Source: Candidatus Hydrogenedentota bacterium (GTDB lineage Bacteria > Hydrogenedentota > Hydrogenedentia > Hydrogenedentales > JAEUWI01). Taken from it: a DNA stretch of 64,000 nucleotides. Made by a program: the position numbers and the translations under genes. The notes under the pieces were generated by a model that did no database searches, was not told the DNA's origin, and saw only the letters and a program-made list of their open reading frames with translations. Below, piece after piece: positions 52,615-62,900 of this stretch (within the stretch, counting starts at the first letter, position 1; every line of letters begins with the position of its first letter). The stretch covers positions 1 through 64,000 of the forward strand of contig JAEUWI010000024.1 of the NCBI GenBank assembly GCA_016791475.1. Direction: 5' to 3'.

Positions 52615-52854
52615 TTAAAGCTTAGACTGTATATACTTAATCGCGTCCCCGACGGTTTCAATCTGGTTTGCATCATCATCGATATCGATGTTGAATTCTT
52701 CTTCCAGGGCCATCAAGAGCTCGGTAAGGTCGAGGGAATCGGCCCCAAGATCTTCCATAAACCCAGCACTTTCAACCACTTCGTCGGCACTTTTGTCAAG
52801 ACGCTCGGCAATAATATCTTTAATTGTTGCTGCTACATCTGCTTCGCTTGCCAT
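52615..52854 (-). CDS. acpP: Acyl carrier protein
   Basis: This 79-residue, acidic carrier protein has the 4'-phosphopantetheine serine in DLGADSLDLTELLMAL. Size and charge are typical. A strong ribosome-binding site (AAGGAGGTG) lies eight bases before the ATG. It heads the acpP-fabF-rnc run with its own promoter. Confidence 0.97.
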   Translation of the reverse strand: MASEADVAATIKDIIAERLDKSADEVVESAGFMEDLGADSLDLTELLMALEEEFNIDIDDDANQIETVGDAIKYIQSKL

Positions 52855-52908
52855 AGACTACACCTCCTTTCAAATACGGTTTCGCCACAGGATCCATTTT
52901 GAACTGTA

Positions 52909-52938
52909 AGTATATCCTTTACATATCCTTAAGTTCAA
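52909..52938 (-). promoter_or_regulatory. Promoter of acpP
   Basis: On the minus strand, TTGAAC (52938-52933) and TATACT (52914-52909) are 18 bases apart. They lie about 55 bases before the acpP start, in a locally AT-rich stretch. Confidence 0.7.
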
Positions 52939-53029
52939 CCTGAAGCGACGGAAAAATCCGTCGCGGCCCCCTGGGAAGGCGGGACGGCTTTCCCCTGGGA
53001 ATCGGCAACCGTATCTGGTCTCGGAGATG

Positions 53030-53143
53030 TCAGCCCCGCGCTTTGAGGGCCATAATGGCGATCGCGAAGGGGATCATCGCGATAAACCACCACTTATAAA
53101 CCACCACAAAATTGATTACATCATTCAGGGAAATCCCGAACAT
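53030..53143 (-). CDS. Small single-span membrane peptide (37 residues)
   Basis: The frame encodes MFGISLNDVINFVVVYKWW followed by a hydrophobic helix and the polar end KARG. A good ribosome-binding site (GGGAGGA) lies about eight bases upstream. It is placed between acpP and the zinc-ribbon protein on the same strand. The function is unknown. Confidence 0.6.
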   Translation of the reverse strand: MFGISLNDVINFVVVYKWWFIAMIPFAIAIMALKARG

Positions 53144-53177
53144 CCAATCACTCCTCCCAGGTTCCTTGGTTTAAATA

Positions 53178-53918
53178 TCACAGCCACCGGGCCGCCCCGA
53201 GCAGTCCGGCAAATCCGAGGGCACTCAAACCGACCAACAAGGCCACCCGGCACCAGGTCCGGGCCGGAATCGCCTCTTTTGAGAACGCGCCGGGCGCGGT
53301 CCATACTACAGTCCCGAAGGAAATCAGCAGCGCGACGCCGTTGAGAATACCATCCTCCATGGCCGATTCCGACTGACCCCGAGCGGCGAAGCACAGGACC
53401 CAACTGACGACACCCATTCCCAGGCCGCCCAGCCAGGGTGGGGTGCGGGTCGATGCGCTACCGGTCAGTACCCGTGCATTCAACGCATCCGCGTCGGCCA
53501 GGGGACCCCGATTCACCACAATTGGGGAGCGTCCAGACTCTTGAGCCGGGTGCTCGGGCTCCTCGGGTCGGAAATCGGGAATGGGCGCGGCCAGGGGCCC
53601 CATGTCCCGGGCCAGGGCTTCAAAACTCAGGTTTTCGGTCTTGGGCGCGTGCCGGTGGTGCTTGCGGGTCTTGCCGCCCAAGGCGGCCTCTTCGGCCCGG
53701 CGCTCACGGAGTTCTTTGGATTGGCGCGCACGTTTGTCATAGTGAAGGACCACGCAGGACACGCATATATTGCGGCCGCTACTGGTGCGCTGGAGGTGGC
53801 TCCGGCAGGCGATTTTTCCGCATTGGGAGCACGTTCGGCCGCAGACCTCGCACAACAGGGTCTCGCATTCGCCGCAGTACCCCACCGCACTGCGCACGCC
53901 ACATTCTGCACATTCCAT
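53178..53918 (-). CDS. Membrane protein with N-terminal cysteine-rich zinc-binding region
   Basis: This 246-residue protein opens with many CxxC pairs (CAECGVRSAVGYCGECETLLC and following, residues 3-55), resembling a B-box or zinc-ribbon. A charged, disordered linker follows (about 60-150), then three or so membrane segments to the C-terminus. I choose the ATG at 53918, because AAAGGA directly abuts the earlier ATG at 53924. No family is recognised beyond this layout. It could be a membrane-anchored scaffold. Confidence 0.65.
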   Translation of the reverse strand: MECAECGVRSAVGYCGECETLLCEVCGRTCSQCGKIACRSHLQRTSSGRNICVSCVVLHYDKRARQSKELRERRAEEAALGGKTRKHHRHAPKTENLSFEALARDMGPLAAPIPDFRPEEPEHPAQESGRSPIVVNRGPLADADALNARVLTGSASTRTPPWLGGLGMGVVSWVLCFAARGQSESAMEDGILNGVALLISFGTVVWTAPGAFSKEAIPARTWCRVALLVGLSALGFAGLLGAARWL

Positions 53919-54217
53919 CGTCATTCCTTTGTCGCGCAGACCAGGTCCGCATGCGACGCGCCGTTCTCGACTGGATTGGTGTCCTGATTATACAATTCAG
54001 CCCGGCACTCGGCAAGCGCCCGGTGAGGACCCACTCCGATATGGAAAGGCCCGATGTATCGGGTAGTCGGCTTACGCATCCCGGCATACGCGCGGCGCTG
54101 GAGGCGACGCACCGCGCACGCTTACTCAGACACGAACGTCTGAGTCCCTTGAGCCGCGCTTCCCTATCCGCTACGCTATTGCCGTTTCCACTGCAAACGC
54201 AACGAGAGAGCGAGCCT

Positions 54218-55393
54218 ATGACCACACCCACCCTGTTCGACACCCGAATTCGCCTGGTCCAGCATCTGCTGAAGCAGCGCGGCTGGGATGGCATTTTGAT
54301 CAACCGCGCGGACAACTTCGCCATGGCCACGGGGGGGAAGCGCAATTACGTGTCGACCCACTGCGATGTGGGAGCCTGCGGCATATTCGTACCCGCCGGA
54401 GCCCCCCCCCACTACGCGGGCAACGCGATCGAAATGACGCGGATCATGGATGAGGAGTTGAGCAGCCCGGCGTGTTATGCGTCGCCCTTTCGCTGGTTCG
54501 ACGAGAGCGCGGCGGACTGGTGCCGGGAACGCTTTGCGGGCAATCTGGTTTCGGATGATGGCACGCTCGGTCCCAATGTTCACGGGGAATTGGCCCCCCT
54601 GCGGAGCATGCTGCTGCCGGAGGAGTGCGAGCAGTATCGCGAACTTGGCCGCCTGGCGGCGGACGCGATGGAGGCGACGCTGGCGAGTATCGAGGTGGGC
54701 ACGTCGGAGAACGATATCAGCGCGCGCCTTATCTACGAGGGGCAGCGCCGGGGTTGTCAGGTGCCGGTGAGTCTGGTGGCGGCGGATGAGCGGATTACGC
54801 GTTATCGCCACCCCCTGCCCACGCTGCCGGGCACGGTGCATGAGCGAAACGTGAAGCGCTACGTCATGGTGGTGGCCGGCATGATCCGCGGGGGACTCTC
54901 TGTGTCGCTCACACGCTTCAAGCAGGTGGACACGCTGGACCCCGCGATAACGGATGCCTTCGCGCGAATTTGTGCGGTGGATGCGTGTATGCAGGAGGCG
55001 ACCATGCCCGGCCGCACGCTCGGCGATGTATTTGTCGCGTGCCAGGATGCCTACCGGCGTTTCGGCTTCGTGGAGAACGAGTGGCATAACCATCACCAGG
55101 GCGGCAGCACGGGATTCGCGGGGCGAACCTGTAAGGCCACGCCGGGCGAGATATTTCCCTGCCTCGACGCCAACTGGGCCGAAGATTTTCGAAAGGGTGC
55201 GGACCTGGACGTACCCGTGGCCACGGCCTTCGCCTGGAACCCTTCCGCACCCGGCGTGAAATCGGAGGATACCTTCCTGTTGCATGAGGATGGGCGAAAG
55301 GAGATACTTTCCAGCACTCCGGGATTGCCGCGGGTTGACTTGGAAGGAATTCTCGGACGTCCGACGGCGGTGGTGAAATCGGGGATCGGTTGA
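54218..55393 (+). CDS. M24-family (pita-bread) peptidase homologue lacking metal ligands
   Basis: This 391-residue protein has the two-domain layout of aminopeptidase P/creatinase: an N-terminal domain (about 1-130) and a pita-bread domain (about 140-385). The canonical metal block DxGxxxxGYxxDxTR reads VVAGMIRGGLSVSLTR (about 213-230), so both aspartates are gone. The first glutamate block reads GEIFPCLDANW rather than the usual TIEPG. The late glutamate in GVKSEDTFLL remains. Metal-dependent proteolysis is therefore unlikely; a non-metal creatinase-like or binding role is possible. The start is the ATG at 54218; the longer upstream frame is spurious. Confidence 0.8.
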   Translation: MTTPTLFDTRIRLVQHLLKQRGWDGILINRADNFAMATGGKRNYVSTHCDVGACGIFVPAGAPPHYAGNAIEMTRIMDEELSSPACYASPFRWFDESAADWCRERFAGNLVSDDGTLGPNVHGELAPLRSMLLPEECEQYRELGRLAADAMEATLASIEVGTSENDISARLIYEGQRRGCQVPVSLVAADERITRYRHPLPTLPGTVHERNVKRYVMVVAGMIRGGLSVSLTRFKQVDTLDPAITDAFARICAVDACMQEATMPGRTLGDVFVACQDAYRRFGFVENEWHNHHQGGSTGFAGRTCKATPGEIFPCLDANWAEDFRKGADLDVPVATAFAWNPSAPGVKSEDTFLLHEDGRKEILSSTPGLPRVDLEGILGRPTAVVKSGIG

Positions 55394-55443
55394 CCGTTGA
55401 CCGTTGAGAATGATCAAAGAAAACGCCTGGGAGTTGAGCCGCC

Positions 55444-56232
55444 ATGGAAACCGCACTTTCGCCGCGCGCGATCTATGATCGGGATGGATTTGTAATCTTC
55501 CGGGACGTTCTTGACGCGGACCTCATCGCCGAAGCGAACGCCCATGTGGACTGGCTGCTGGCGAAGCACCCCGATTTACGGCCCGAGCAGCTCCACCACT
55601 ATTTGTGCCAGCACGATCCTTTCTGGATCCGGCTGGTGAGCGATGAGCGCCTGCTGGATCTTGCGGAGCAGTTCATCGGCCCGGACATTGCCTTGTATGG
55701 CACCCACTACATCTGCAAGCCGCCCTTTGACGGTCAGGCGGTGCTGTGGCATCAGGATGGAAGCTATTGGCCCTTGGAGCCGATGGAGGTGGTTACACTC
55801 TGGCTGGCCCTGACGGACACCACCCCGGAGAATGGCTGCATGCGGGTCATCCCCGGAACACAGGGCATGGACCTTCAGGCGCTCATGCAGCGGACCGATG
55901 TGCCCAATGTACTGAACTCGGGGATGGACGAGGCGATCGTGGACGAGAACGCTGCGGTGGACTGCGTCATGGGTCCGGGCGACGTCTCGGTCCACCACCC
56001 CAACGTGATCCATGGTTCGAACGCCAACACTTCGGCGCGGTGGCGGCGCGGGCTCACGATTCGCTATATTCCGACCTCAACGCGGATTTGTCTGGATACG
56101 CCGGAAATTCACCCGAGCGCCTTCCACCTGCGGGGAAGAGACCCGGGCGGCGTGAACCGTTACAATCCCCGCCCGGTCTACGTGGAGGGGGAATGGATGC
56201 CATTCCGGGGCTGCGAGGATTGGCGGGGCTGA
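55444..56232 (+). CDS. Phytanoyl-CoA dioxygenase (PhyH) family protein
   Basis: This 262-residue Fe(II)/2-oxoglutarate dioxygenase has the metal triad in VLWHQDGSYW (HxD) and VIHGSNANTSA (distal His), followed by RRGLTIRYI with the 2-oxoglutarate Arg. The sequence TLWLALTDTTPENGCM is the family core. It starts 51 bases after the M24-like gene and is probably cotranscribed. The substrate is unknown; the family hydroxylates many small molecules. Confidence 0.9.
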   Translation: METALSPRAIYDRDGFVIFRDVLDADLIAEANAHVDWLLAKHPDLRPEQLHHYLCQHDPFWIRLVSDERLLDLAEQFIGPDIALYGTHYICKPPFDGQAVLWHQDGSYWPLEPMEVVTLWLALTDTTPENGCMRVIPGTQGMDLQALMQRTDVPNVLNSGMDEAIVDENAAVDCVMGPGDVSVHHPNVIHGSNANTSARWRRGLTIRYIPTSTRICLDTPEIHPSAFHLRGRDPGGVNRYNPRPVYVEGEWMPFRGCEDWRG

Positions 56233-56388
56233 GCGGTGGCGGCCCCACGGCCCCCGACTGCAAAAGATTGCCTGGGTAATGTCGCCCTGCTATCATAGGG
56301 CAGGTTACGCTGCCTGGATCGCGCCTGCAGCCGCAGCGGGCAAGGGTGGCACGGCATAGTAATGCACGGCGTAAGAGCAATTCATTTC

Positions 56389-57345
56389 ATGGATAAGCAA
56401 TTGACCGATCACGATACCCAAGACTCCATCGAAGCTGTCACGAATGTAGATTCCACCATGTACCTTCAGCCCGCCGTGGCGGCGGCAAGTCCGGCCCATC
56501 GTGTCCGGGCGAGCCTCATTGTGCTTGCGGGCTGGGAGATTGGGAAAGAAATCGAGGTTTCGGCCAGGTCCATGGTGCTGGGCCGTTCGGTGGACTGCGA
56601 CACCTGTATCAATTCCCCCTCCGTCTCGCGGCAGCATGCCCAGATCGAGCTGGTGGAAGAAAATGACGAGCGTTATTTCCGGGTGACGGACCTGGGCAGC
56701 AGCAACGGCACCCACGTCAACAATACGCGCACCGCGACCACCCGTCTCCACGACGGGGACAAGGTCAAGATGGGCGATGTGCTCTTCAAGTTTGTGCTGC
56801 AGGACGAAATCGACTCTCAGTTCCATCAGCATGTCCACCGCCTGATTCACTACGATCAACTGACGGGGCTCCTGACCATGGAAGCCTTCCGCACGCGGCT
56901 GGTGGAAGAGTTGCGCCTGGCCCGCCCCGGAATGAACTTTTGCCTGGCGATGACCGATCTCGATGGCCTGAAGAAGGTCAACGATACCCACGGACACCTG
57001 GCGGGGCGCATGGTGGTGGGCGGAATGGGCCGCATCATCCGGGAATCGGTACGTCCGGAAGACCACGCGGGCCTCTATGGGGGCGACGAAGCCATTATTC
57101 TTTTCCCCAATGCAACGCTCGCGGAGGCCAAAGAAATTGCAGAGTCGCTCCGGGCCGGGATAGAGAATTACCCTTTCGAGCACCACGGACAGGCGGTTCG
57201 TGTGACGATCAGCCAGGGGCTGGCGGAATTCCCAGGCCACGGCACGACACCCGAGTTGCTGATCGCGGCGGCGGACCGGGCGCTTTACGCCGCGAAGGCC
57301 GCGGGTCGCAACTGCGTGCGCACGGCACCCTATCCGGAGGCTTAA
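56389..57345 (+). CDS. FHA-GGDEF protein, probable diguanylate cyclase
   Basis: This protein of about 318 residues has an FHA domain (about 45-140: LGRSVDCDTCINSPSVSRQH, then GSSNGTHVN), which binds phosphothreonine, and a GGDEF domain (about 155-315). The metal site is DLDGLKKVND. The catalytic signature reads YGGDEA, with Ala for the usual Phe; the metal- and GTP-binding residues are intact, so cyclase activity is plausible. Two starts are possible, 56362 and 56389, neither with a good ribosome-binding site. c-di-GMP output controlled by a phosphoprotein is inference. Confidence 0.87.
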   Translation: MDKQLTDHDTQDSIEAVTNVDSTMYLQPAVAAASPAHRVRASLIVLAGWEIGKEIEVSARSMVLGRSVDCDTCINSPSVSRQHAQIELVEENDERYFRVTDLGSSNGTHVNNTRTATTRLHDGDKVKMGDVLFKFVLQDEIDSQFHQHVHRLIHYDQLTGLLTMEAFRTRLVEELRLARPGMNFCLAMTDLDGLKKVNDTHGHLAGRMVVGGMGRIIRESVRPEDHAGLYGGDEAIILFPNATLAEAKEIAESLRAGIENYPFEHHGQAVRVTISQGLAEFPGHGTTPELLIAAADRALYAAKAAGRNCVRTAPYPEA

Positions 57346-57349
57346 GCTC

Positions 57350-58147
57350 TTGGACGGCACGGCGACGCCGGCGCTGATCACGCTCACCTCGGACTTTGGC
57401 TACCGGGATCCGTGGACGGCCTGCATGAAGGGGGTCATACTCTCTATCGCGCCGGAAAGCCGGATCCTGGACCTCAGCCACGGCATCGCGCCCCAGAATC
57501 TTCTTGAGGGCGCCCTCTTCCTGGCGGCGGCCCTCCCCACTTTTCCCGCCGGGACGATCCATGTCGGCGTTGTGGATCCCGGCGTGGGCACGGCGCGCAA
57601 ACCCATTATCGCCCGTTGTGGCGGCCAGTACGTGATATGCCCGGACAACGGTCTGCTCACCCTCCTCGAACGCACTCACCCGGTCGAGACGGCGGTTGCC
57701 ATTGAGAATCCCACCCTTATGGCCTCAAACCCGAGTGCGACGTTTCACGGTCGCGACATCTTCGCCCCCGCCGCCGCCCACCTCGCGCTGGGCGTGCCCC
57801 TGGCGGATTTCGGCCCGGAAGTCGGCGAGCTCGTCAAGATCCCGATATCGGAGGCCACGCTGGACAAGAGCGGGCAGCTTCACGGCGAAGTGATCCACGT
57901 GGATCGCTTCGGCAACTGCATCACGAACATCGGACGGGATATGGTACCGGGTGACTCGGATTATCGCGTCCAAGTTGCCGCCGCCACCTTGCCCACGATT
58001 CTCCGGACCTATGGCGATGCCCCGCCCGGCACGCTGATGGCCCTTTTCGGCAGCAGCGGCCAACTGGAGATTGCAATCTCCATGGACAGCGCGGCGCGGA
58101 CGCTCCAGCTTGATCCGGGCACGCCCGTCACGTTATATCATCCCTGA
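57350..58147 (+). CDS. SAM hydroxide adenosyltransferase (DUF62 family)
   Basis: This 265-residue protein belongs to the family of SAM halogenases and SAM hydrolases. TLTSDFGYRDP, GVVDPGVGT and FGNCITNI are its signatures. Most members hydrolyse S-adenosylmethionine to adenosine and methionine. I start at a TTG at 57350, with GGAGG well spaced. It begins five bases after the FHA-GGDEF gene and leads a tight plus-strand run with the SDR and DUF72 genes. Confidence 0.9.
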   Translation: MDGTATPALITLTSDFGYRDPWTACMKGVILSIAPESRILDLSHGIAPQNLLEGALFLAAALPTFPAGTIHVGVVDPGVGTARKPIIARCGGQYVICPDNGLLTLLERTHPVETAVAIENPTLMASNPSATFHGRDIFAPAAAHLALGVPLADFGPEVGELVKIPISEATLDKSGQLHGEVIHVDRFGNCITNIGRDMVPGDSDYRVQVAAATLPTILRTYGDAPPGTLMALFGSSGQLEIAISMDSAARTLQLDPGTPVTLYHP

Positions 58148-58170
58148 AAACGCAAACGGAGGCTGGCAGC

Positions 58171-58875
58171 ATGAAGATTATTGTCACGGGAGCCAGCCGG
58201 GGTCTGGGCAAGGGCATTGCCCGCTATCTCGCCGCCGCAGGACACACCGTGGGGATGCTCGCGCGATCCGCTGAACTGCTCAAGCGACTGCAGGAGGAGT
58301 TTACGGCCTATGGCGTCCATCATCCGGCCGTCGCCTGCGACCTGCGCGATCCCCTGGCAACCGAGCGCGCCATGGCGGAACTCCTTCAACGCCTGGGCGG
58401 GGTGGACGCCCTCATCAACAACGCCGGCCTCGTGATTCGAAAGGATTGCTTTTCCCTGAGCCTGGATGAGTGGCACGACATGGTCAACACGAACATCAAC
58501 GGGCTCTTCTACGCGACGCGTGCTGTGCTGGAGCCGATGAAAGCCCAGGGCTCAGGCCATATCATCAACATCTCTTCAATTTCAGGGCGTCTACCGCTCG
58601 CGGGCGGGAGCGCCTACGCCGCGACGAAATTCGCATGCACCGGCTTCTCCCAGTCGCTTTTTCTCGAAGTGCGCGACTACGGGATCAAGGTAACGACCCT
58701 CTACCCCGGTTCGGTAAATTCAAAATCCCACCGGCACAATCCCGACGAAGACCACTCGTGGAAGGTGTCTCCCGCAGAAGTGGGCCAGGCCTGCCTTGAC
58801 GTCCTCGAAACCCGGCCCGGGATGTGCATCAGCGAACTCGAAATCCGCCCGCTCTCGCGGCCGCCCCAGGGTTGA
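58171..58875 (+). CDS. Short-chain dehydrogenase/reductase
   Basis: This 234-residue SDR has the cofactor loop TGASRGLGKGIA, the NNAG motif, the catalytic Ser in ISSISG and YAATK. It probably acts on a hydroxyl or keto group with NAD(P)H. The substrate is unknown. It starts 23 bases after the SAM hydrolase gene. Confidence 0.93.
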   Translation: MKIIVTGASRGLGKGIARYLAAAGHTVGMLARSAELLKRLQEEFTAYGVHHPAVACDLRDPLATERAMAELLQRLGGVDALINNAGLVIRKDCFSLSLDEWHDMVNTNINGLFYATRAVLEPMKAQGSGHIINISSISGRLPLAGGSAYAATKFACTGFSQSLFLEVRDYGIKVTTLYPGSVNSKSHRHNPDEDHSWKVSPAEVGQACLDVLETRPGMCISELEIRPLSRPPQG

Positions 58876-58880
58876 GTGCC

Positions 58881-59711
58881 ATGCGCTGGCAAGCAGAACA
58901 TCTTCGCCTCGGCACCTGCAGTTGGACCGCGAAGGGCTGGGAGGACGCCTTCTACGCGAAGGGTACCAAGGCCACGGATTATATCGCGGCCTACGGCCAG
59001 CGCTTTTCGAGCGTGGAAGTGGATGCGAGCTTCTACGGCGTGCCGCGCGAATCCACGTTGGAGCACTGGCGCGACGCCACGCCCGAAGGATTCGTCTTCG
59101 CGGCGAAGGCGCCGAAGGAAATCACCCATGATCGCTTCCTTTTGGGGTGCGAACGGCCTTTGCAAAGTTTCCTCAAGGCCATGTCAATCCTGGGCGAGAA
59201 GTGCGGACCCCTGCTCTTTCAATTCCCCTATTTCGCCCAGCGCACCGGCGTGGACCTGCACCACTTCCTGGACAAACTGGCGGCTTTCCTGCCGCTCCTG
59301 CCCGAATCGGAATTCAGGTTTGCCCTGGAAGTGCGCAACAAAGGGTGGATATCCGCCCCGTTGCTGGACTTGCTGCACCACCACAATATCGCGCTCGCGC
59401 TCATCGATCATCCCTGGATGAGCCGCCCGAAGCAGCTCTTCCACACCCAGGGCATCCACACCGCAGACTTCATGTACATCCGCTGGCTCGGCGACCGCAA
59501 GGGCATCGAAGAAAAGACCAAGGTGTGGAAAGAAGTCGTGGTCAACAAGGACGATCTCACCGCGGAATGGATTCCGCCGATTCAGGCCGCACTGGAGAAG
59601 GAGCTTCGGGTCTACGGGTATGTGAACAACCACTACTCAGGCTATGCGCCCCATGATGTGGGCGTCCTGGAGGACGCATTGCGCGACTGGCTTCCGGTGC
59701 GGGGGGCATAG
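58881..59711 (+). CDS. DUF72 family protein
   Basis: This 276-residue protein matches DUF72, a TIM-barrel-like family of unknown activity. LRLGTCSWTAKGWED, then FSSVEVDASFYGVPRE and FVFAAKAPKEITHD are typical. The ATG at 58881 is five bases past the SDR stop. A terminator follows, so it ends the run. Confidence 0.9.
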   Translation: MRWQAEHLRLGTCSWTAKGWEDAFYAKGTKATDYIAAYGQRFSSVEVDASFYGVPRESTLEHWRDATPEGFVFAAKAPKEITHDRFLLGCERPLQSFLKAMSILGEKCGPLLFQFPYFAQRTGVDLHHFLDKLAAFLPLLPESEFRFALEVRNKGWISAPLLDLLHHHNIALALIDHPWMSRPKQLFHTQGIHTADFMYIRWLGDRKGIEEKTKVWKEVVVNKDDLTAEWIPPIQAALEKELRVYGYVNNHYSGYAPHDVGVLEDALRDWLPVRGA

Positions 59712-59724
59712 CGCGCCGAAACCG

Positions 59725-59751
59725 GGCCGGAAATCGCGCGCCCTTCCGGCC
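59725..59751 (+). terminator. Terminator after the SAM hydrolase-SDR-DUF72 run
   Basis: GGCCGGAA (59725-59732) pairs with TTCCGGCC (59744-59751) around an 11-base loop, and GATTTTCT follows. It lies 13 bases past the DUF72 stop. Confidence 0.75.
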
Positions 59752-59915
59752 GATTTTCTATTCTGGTTGTTCGTGTGTAGAATAGGGACGACGCAGGCAG
59801 TAACACGTCCCCAATTCAAGAACAAGCCAATCACCCCGCTTGTGGCCCCATGCCGCGTGGACTTCGAATGCGGAGTCCGGGAATTACGGTGGAGCCACAG
59901 GGAGTTTCAGATACG

Positions 59916-62900
59916 ATGGTCTTGACAGAATCGGGCGCGGGGAGCGCCGTTAGTGCCCGCCGCGCATTCGTTTCCCGAAGGAGCGCCCGGACGTTCCACG
60001 CGGTCCCGCGCGGGGGGTGGCGTCCGGGACGCGCCGCTCTTGTGGCCTTTCTTTGGGTCGCGGTCGTAGTGCTGAGCCATCGGCCCTGCGCGGCCCTGCC
60101 GACCTATCCCGTTCAACATTTCAGCGCGAAAGCCGGACTGGCGGGGTCCGTGGTCCGGGGCATTGACCGGAGCCCGGAAGGCGTCATGTGGTTTGCCTGC
60201 TGGGGGCGCGGTGTTTCCTCCTACGATGGACTCCAGTGGAAGAGCTACGAGCTGGAAGACGGCTTGCCATCCCACGATATTCGCGACGTGCGTTTTGATG
60301 AGCGGGGACTTCTCTGGACCGGCGGGGTGGGCGGAATAGCGGTCTTGATTGGTGATCGCTGGGTGAAAATCCCTACGGGAGTGCCGGATCTTGACGCGCC
60401 AAGCGTCTACACCATTTGCCCCCTGCGCGACGGGCGGATTTGGTTCGGACTGGAGGGGGGCCAGGTCATCCAGTTTGCACCCGACGGCGAGGGCGGGCCG
60501 TCCGAAAGCCCGCGGGGCGCCTGGTCGCTGGTGGCGGACCGGGATCGCACGGGAATGGACACGGGTATCGCGGGCGTGCAGGAACTCGCCGACGGAACGA
60601 TGGTCATCGGGACCGACGACAATGGAATTCTGCGCTATCGCAAGGGCGCCTGGTTCCAGGGCCCGGGCGATCCGGAAGTAACCGGCGTTTCGTCCATCTG
60701 CGTGGGAAACGATGGCCGTGTTCATGCCGCAGGGCGCAGCGGGCTCTGGTGCCAGACCCCCGGGCAGGCGGGCTGGACCCATGAATCGACCGAGCGGGCG
60801 CGCTCCGTTTCGCCCCGCGCCGGGCGTGATATCGCGGTCGCATTCCTCAGCCGGGTCGAATTCCAGGACGGCCCAAACCGCAACGAGGTCCGCCTGCTTC
60901 GGGACACGGACGGGTTCGTCATGCAGGTAATCCGGCATTTCCCGGAGGTCGATGAAACGTGGGTGGGCACCAAGCTGGGTGTGTTTCGTATTGGGAGCCA
61001 GGGCTGGACCTTTTATCCCCATTCCGAAGCGGGCTTCTGGCCGACGGGCAATGCCCTGTATGCCGACAGCCGGACCCCGGCGACGATGGCGGACCGCAAG
61101 GGGGCACTGCATCAATTCGTGGATGGCGGCTGGCGCGCGGTAGGTCAGATTGAACCCGGACACTATCTCTCCATCAACCGGGGCCGAGGCAACACGCTGT
61201 GGATTGCGCGGGAAGGCCGGGCGCTTCGATGGGATCTCGACACGCTGCGGGTGCTTGACCAACTGGATCTCCCCCCGGACGCCAGAAATGTTCAGGAATC
61301 CGGCTCGGGCTATTTGATCGCATGGGGTGTCGATACGATCTACCAGCAGGTCTCGGGCACCTGGGTCAGGAGTCCGGCCAGCCCCAACGCGCCGCAGGAA
61401 GGCGTCAATTCCCTGTTGGTAATCGCCGGTGATGAATTGCTGGTCTCCACGCTGGTGGCGCTGGAGCATTGGAAGCTCTCTCCGGACGGAGAGGCCTCGC
61501 CCCTGCACCAGATCCATGATGGGAAGAACTTTCGGGGGCTCATCCAGGAACCCGATGGGACAGTCCTGGTCGGCGTCAACGAAGACGGCATTTACCGGTA
61601 CCAGAGTGGCGCGCTGGACTCGGTAATACCCTTTGAAAAGAACCCGAGCGCCCGGGTGTCGTGCCTGCTGCGGACCCAGTCCGGTCGCATCTGGTCGGGG
61701 TCCCTCGATCTGGGTCTGGCCAGTTACGACCGGGGTCGCTGGATCTGGTACGGGGAGTTGAGCGGTTTTCCCAGTGGCGGTATCTCCACGATCTCCGAAG
61801 ATCCGTCGGGCAATATCTGGGCGGCGCTGAACGACACCGGAATTCTGCGCTATTCGCCGGATATCGAAGCGCCGGAAACGACAATCCGGCAGATGCCGAC
61901 CCAGATTCCCTACAATGACCGTAGCGTGTTTCAATTTGAAGGCCGGGATCGGTGGGACATATCCGGTCGAGACGAACTGGTTTTTGCGTCGAGAATTCGG
62001 CCGGCGGGTGGCGACGCGGACGCGGTACCCTGGAGCCCCTTTTCCCGCGAACGCAGCGTAATCTCGCCCCAATTGCCCTATGGCGAATATGTCTTCGAGG
62101 TCCAGGCGGCCGATATCAATTTCAACACGGACCCCACGCCGGCGCAGCACCCCTTTACCGTGCTCCCTCCTCTCTGGGCCACGCCGGCGTTCCTGATCCC
62201 TATCAGTGGGCTGGCCCTGGCGATTCTGGTTGCGGCGTGGCTCCTCTTCACCAATTACCGGGTCCTGAGCATATCCGAATATCGCCTGCGCGAGGCCAAG
62301 GAGCAGGCGGAGGCCGCGAACCGCGCCAAGAGCCAGTTTCTGGCCCACGTGTCCCACGAAATCAGGACCCCGATGAACGCCATTCTCGGTCATGTCCAGG
62401 TGCTTCAGAAATCCGGAAGCCGCTCGGCGGAGGACGGAGAAAGCCTGAACACCATCATTCGCAGCGGGGATCACCTGCTGGAACTGATCAACAACGTGCT
62501 GGAGATGGCGAAAATCGAAGCCGGGACGCTGAACATCAACCTGGAAACCTTCAAGTTCCGCGAATGCGTCGATCATATTCTCCAGATGCTCGGCGTACAG
62601 TGCGCCCCCGACAAGGTGGCTCTTCGCGCGCGGATCGACGACTCCGTACCCGAATATATCATCGCGGATCACGGGAAGATACGCCAGATCCTGATCAATC
62701 TTATCGGCAATGCCATTAAGTTTACGCCCGCCGGTTCGATCACCCTCCTCTGCAGGGCGGAGGCGCAACCGGATCAGCCCGATGCGTTTCTGCTGCACCT
62801 GGAGTTGCGAGACACCGGACAGGGCATCGAGCCCGAGGCGCTCAATCGGGTCCTCGAACCCTTTGAGCAGGCTTCCGCCGGGCGCAGGGCCGGTGGCGCC

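Noticed and set aside
56389-57345. Degenerate, inactive GGDEF domain
   Set aside because: Only the last signature residue differs (GGDEA); the metal-binding Asp and GGDE are intact, so inactivity cannot be claimed.
59907-62798. A 963-residue minus-strand frame
   Set aside because: Antisense to the hybrid kinase, no ribosome-binding site and no recognisable motif.
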